Positions 61,373 through 64,000 of a stretch of DNA of 64,000 nucleotides are shown in pieces. The notes under the pieces were generated by a model. It was not told where the DNA came from, searched no databases, and was given only the letters and a program-made list of their open reading frames with translations. The position numbers were made by a program, and so were the translations under genes. Origin of the DNA: Phycisphaeraceae bacterium. GTDB lineage: Bacteria > Planctomycetota > Phycisphaerae > Phycisphaerales > UBA1924. Numbering within the stretch: the first letter of the stretch is position 1; every line of letters starts with the position of its first letter. The stretch spans positions 62,001 to 126,000 of the forward strand of contig JAHCJI010000007.1 in NCBI GenBank assembly GCA_026126305.1. Direction: 5' to 3'.

Positions 61373-61747
61373 CCAAAAACGCCAGCGGCACGCCCACGCT
61401 TCCGCCGCGGACGCTGCGTCCATGGCACGGACCCGCTCGAACCGGGCGAGGATCCCCGGACCACGTGCCCCGAGTGCGGGGTGGTCCTTGGCCGCCTGCC
61501 CGGCCTGGGGCGCCGCGGCGGGGGTGCCGCGATCGAGCCGCCCGCGCTGCACGTGGCGGCCCGTAGAGCCTCGGGCGAGCACGTCCGCGCCCTGATCGAC
61601 GCCGGGGCCGACGCGAGCGTGCGCGACGGAGGGGGAAGGTCGGCCCGGGACCTGTGGTGGCACCGCGGGCACGGCCACAGCGGACGCACGCCCACGGAAG
61701 ATTTTCATCGCATCCGCGAACTGCTGCGGGTTGCCGAGCCGGGGTGA
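61361..61747 (+). CDS. Small ankyrin-repeat protein with CxxC remnant, possibly 5'-truncated
   Basis: 128 residues if GTG 61361 is the start, but that codon lies inside the right arm of repeat copy F, so the true 5' end may have been replaced. Residues ~33-42 hold TTCPECGVVLG, one half of a zinc ribbon. Residues ~61-100 match an ankyrin repeat: PALHVAARRASGEHVRALID then AGADASVRDGGGRSARDLWW. One repeat only. Likely a gene remnant joined to the repeat element; function unknown. Confidence 0.5.
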   Translation: MRSIPKTPAARPRFRRGRCVHGTDPLEPGEDPRTTCPECGVVLGRLPGLGRRGGGAAIEPPALHVAARRASGEHVRALIDAGADASVRDGGGRSARDLWWHRGHGHSGRTPTEDFHRIRELLRVAEPG

Positions 61748-61764
61748 TGGCCGGCGAAGGCCGC

Positions 61765-62331
61765 CTACAGCCCCTCGTCGTCATAGAGCTCGTCGCGGGC
61801 GGCCACGGCCTCGCCGGTGGGTTGGGGCGGGGCCCGCAGGACCATCTTGCGGTGGCCGATGCCCGCCTCGGTGAACGGCTCGCCCTCGGCCCGCCAGCCC
61901 AGGGCCTCATAGAAACCCACGGCCCGGTCCTGGGCATGGCAGTAGAGGCGATCCAGGCCCAGTTCGCCAAAGGCCCGGGCCTCGGCGGCGACCACCAGGC
62001 GTCGGCCCAGGCCCTCGCCCTGCCGCTGCGGATCGACGGCCATCTGCATGACCTTGGCCTGACGGCACCCGTCGTCAGCGGGCGCTGCATCGGCCAGGAG
62101 CAGCAGGCAGCCGACGACCCGTTGCCCCGCGGGGCCGGCCGAAGGGCCCTGGGCAAGGCCGGGCTGGTCCAGCACGGCCACGAAGTGCTCGGCCCGCTCG
62201 TCGACGCCGCCGTACTCGCGGCAGAATCGGGCGTGGTCGTAGCCGATGGGGCCCAGCAGCACCGATTCGCGCAGCGCCACGGCGCCGGGGTACAGCGGGC
62301 TCTGCACGGTGATGCGTTGGATCCGGATCAC
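61765..62331 (-). CDS. GNAT-family N-acetyltransferase
   Basis: 188 residues from GTG 62331 (VIRIQRITVQSPLYPGAVAL). Acetyl-CoA-binding motif A is QMAVDPQRQGEGLGRRLVVA (~104-123), followed by LGLDRLYCHAQDRAVGFYEA and LGWRAEGEPFTEAGIGHRKM, the usual GNAT C-terminal strands. Overall layout resembles ElaA/YjcF-type enzymes. Substrate unknown. The last ~20 residues are a polar tail. No operon with proC is certain (131 bp apart, same strand). Confidence 0.88.
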   Translation of the reverse strand: MIRIQRITVQSPLYPGAVALRESVLLGPIGYDHARFCREYGGVDERAEHFVAVLDQPGLAQGPSAGPAGQRVVGCLLLLADAAPADDGCRQAKVMQMAVDPQRQGEGLGRRLVVAAEARAFGELGLDRLYCHAQDRAVGFYEALGWRAEGEPFTEAGIGHRKMVLRAPPQPTGEAVAARDELYDDEGL

Positions 62332-62462
62332 GGACGCAGGATAGGCAACACGCCGGTGGGGGTGCCCGGGCGCGGGCGCGTGGAGCGCGGGGCGGCGCGG
62401 CCCTTGCGAACCAGGCCCCCGCCCGGGGGCGCTGGACCAGGGGCCCGCCCGGGAAGGGCCCG

Positions 62463-63359
62463 TCAGGGCGGGGGAGCCTGGGGCCCAGTCCCGCCCAGTT
62501 CGCCCGCGCGCTGCGCCGCGGCCAGGACGGCCCGGCGAACCGCCCCGCGGAAGTTGTTCCGCTCGAGCACGGCCAGGGCCGCCTCGGTGGTGCCGCCCCT
62601 GCTCGTGACCCGCTGGCGGAGCAGGGCCGGGTCGGGCGGCTGGCCATCGGCCTCCTCGGCCAGCATGGCGGCCGCGCCCAGCAGGGTCTGGGCGATGATC
62701 CGCCGGAGGGTGGCCTCGGTCAGGCCCGCGCCGGCGGCGGCTTCGAGGGCGCCCTGTGCCAGGGCCTCGGCCAGCAGGAAGGCGTAGGCCGGGCCGCTGC
62801 CGGCCACGGCGGTGAAGGCGTCCAGGGCCGCCTCGGGCAGGTCGAACACCCGCCCGGCGGCCCCGAACAGCCGGTGGGCCCGGTCCAGGTCCTCGCCGGT
62901 GGCCCCCTCGCCCGCGCACGCGGCGGTGGCCCCCAGCCCAAGGGCGATGGGCAGGTTGGGCATGAGCCGCACCACGCGGGCACGGAAACGGTGGGCCAGG
63001 GATTCGGTGGTTGCTCCCGCCACGATGCTCAGCAGGCAGCGGCCATCGAGCATCCGTGCTCCCAGGGCCCGGTCGACCTCGCCCGCGACGGCATCCAGGG
63101 CCTGCGGTTTGACGCACAGCAGCACCGCCGCGTCGTCGCAGGGCAGGGCTTGGATGGCGTGGGCCACCGAGGCGACGGCGTCGATCGTGGGCGCCAGGGC
63201 GGTGATGGCGGCGCGACGCTGGGCATCGGGCTCGGCGACGACCACCGGCCCGTCGAGCACGTTGGCCGCCGCCGCCCCCGAGAGGATGGCCGTGGCCATG
63301 GCCCCGCCGCCGATCACCAGCAAGGGGCCCACCGTGACGCCCGGAGTGTGGTCGCTCAT
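62463..63359 (-). CDS. proC: Pyrroline-5-carboxylate reductase
   Basis: 298 residues from ATG 63359. NADPH-binding GGGAMATAILSG (~18-29), LLCVKPQALDAV, RLMPNLPIALGLGATA, and the ProC signature region FTAVAGSGPAYAFLLAEALA, LLGAAAML and VTSRGGTTEAALAVLERNNF (~248-267). Last step of proline synthesis. A slightly long N- and C-terminus otherwise normal. Confidence 0.95.
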   Translation of the reverse strand: MSDHTPGVTVGPLLVIGGGAMATAILSGAAAANVLDGPVVVAEPDAQRRAAITALAPTIDAVASVAHAIQALPCDDAAVLLCVKPQALDAVAGEVDRALGARMLDGRCLLSIVAGATTESLAHRFRARVVRLMPNLPIALGLGATAACAGEGATGEDLDRAHRLFGAAGRVFDLPEAALDAFTAVAGSGPAYAFLLAEALAQGALEAAAGAGLTEATLRRIIAQTLLGAAAMLAEEADGQPPDPALLRQRVTSRGGTTEAALAVLERNNFRGAVRRAVLAAAQRAGELGGTGPQAPPP

Positions 63360-63434
63360 GGCGGACGCTACGGGCCCGGCCCCGGGTTGTCGCGTGCGGG
63401 GCCGGGCCGCCAGAGGCGGATATCCTTGCTTCCG

Positions 63435-64000
63435 ATGGCGACGTACTACACCCTGGAGTTCGAGCAGCCCCTACGGACGCTGGAGGAAGAGATCGCCCAG
63501 CTCAAGTCGCGCGTGGACGCCCTGACCACCGGGCAGGGGCCCACGGGCACCGGCCTGCCCGAGGACCTGGCCCAGGCCGAGCACGCCCTGGCCGAGCGCC
63601 TGAGCCGCCACAGCCAGACCATGGCCGAGCTGTACAAGCAACTGAGCCCCTGGAACACCGTCCGTGTGGCCCGGCACCCCAGCCGCCCCCAGGGACGCGA
63701 CTACATCGAGCTCATGCTGCGGGATTTCACCGAGTTGCACGGCGATCGGCGCAGCGGGGAAGACCCGGCCATCGTCACGGGCTTCGGTCGCATCGGCGAG
63801 TTCAAGTGCCTGGTGGTTGCCCACCACAAGGGGCGCAACACGCAGGAGAAGCTGCGCTGCCACTTCGGCTGCCCGCACCCCGAGGGCTATCGCAAGGCCC
63901 TGCACAAGATGCAGCTGGCCGCCAAGTTCGGCGTGCCGATCGTGACGCTGGTGGATACGCCCGGGGCCTTCCCGGGGCTGGAGGCCGAGATGCGCGGGCA
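63435..64000 (+). CDS. accA: Acetyl-CoA carboxylase carboxyltransferase subunit alpha (runs off the right edge)
   Basis: 189 residues visible from ATG 63435. N-terminal helix TYYTLEFEQPLRTLEEEIAQ-like opening, then WNTVRVARHPSRPQGRDYIE, FTELHGDRRSGEDPAIVTGF, LVVAHHKGRNTQEKLRCHFG and GVPIVTLVDTPGAFPGLEAE, all AccA signatures. Transfers the carboxyl from carboxybiotin to acetyl-CoA together with AccD. It is ~50 kb from accBC. Divergent from proC. Confidence 0.96.
   Translation, partial: MATYYTLEFEQPLRTLEEEIAQLKSRVDALTTGQGPTGTGLPEDLAQAEHALAERLSRHSQTMAELYKQLSPWNTVRVARHPSRPQGRDYIELMLRDFTELHGDRRSGEDPAIVTGFGRIGEFKCLVVAHHKGRNTQEKLRCHFGCPHPEGYRKALHKMQLAAKFGVPIVTLVDTPGAFPGLEAEMRG

Noticed and set aside
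1..64000. tRNA or rRNA genes
   Set aside because: Intergenic regions were read for cloverleaf-like arms and conserved rRNA segments and none was found; a covariance-model scan could still find one.

Overview
The window is GC-rich bacterial chromosome, most likely from a planctomycete of the Phycisphaerae/Phycisphaerales type. This rests on a combination of traits rather than one marker: a PEP-CTERM-like secreted protein ending APASLALLGLGG plus an Arg run (15.1 kb), a type II pseudopilin with an FTLVELLVVVAVIAVLIG N-terminus and a short body (4.1 kb), membrane proteins ending in CxxC zinc ribbons of the 'CVACNYDLSG..CPECG' kind (52-58 kb), a TlpA-DUF3738 fusion, and dense gene packing in strongly GC-biased sequence. 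No rRNA or tRNA gene was seen, so the assignment is an inference.

Layout. 0-6 kb: left-truncated feoB with feoA, a 21-bp tandem repeat array, a DUF4375-like gene, rarA overlapping a pseudopilin gene, and a thioredoxin/DUF3738 fusion. 6-8.9 kb: a decayed accessory patch with a second 21-bp array, two RHS relics, a transposase relic and an A+T-richer orphan gene. 8.9-20.6 kb: a ketoacyl-synthase homologue lacking its catalytic Cys, two membrane genes, accC-accB, comM, the PEP-CTERM protein, an aldehyde dehydrogenase-like gene and ftsK with an extreme acidic tail.

20.6-35.1 kb: a complete type I-G (formerly I-U) CRISPR-Cas system. The order is cas3 (HD domain at the C-terminus), csx17/cas8g, csb1/cas7g, csb2/cas5-6, a cas4-cas1 fusion and cas2. 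Then come a leader and one array of 47 repeats and 46 spacers. Interference (cas3, cas8g, cas7g, cas5-6) and adaptation (cas4-1, cas2) genes are co-directional and mostly overlapping. The array is transcribed the same way. The region upstream of cas3 holds a second copy of the 6.3-kb repeat element and a third, unrelated 21-bp array.

35.6-51.8 kb: a small helical/FN3-like protein gene, the full mrpABCDEFG Na+/H+ antiporter operon (minus strand), a lone CoA-transferase subunit B, a chemoreceptor whose sensor domain carries a CxxCH haem motif, two small membrane proteins with an ABC-F ATPase, a PtsN-like protein, rsmB and a sensor kinase.

51.9-61.7 kb is the most unusual part. Zinc-ribbon membrane genes and three diverged relatives of the 35.6-kb helical/FN3-like gene are interleaved with at least six copies of a nested-palindrome repeat of about 230 bp. 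The block includes an apparently identical 0.8-kb duplication (53.2 and 57.0 kb) flanking a dicarboxylate/cation symporter, and a zinc-ribbon gene broken by an in-frame TAG. It reads as a lineage-specific gene nursery built by duplication around repeats. 61.8-64 kb returns to housekeeping: a GNAT acetyltransferase, proC and the start of accA.
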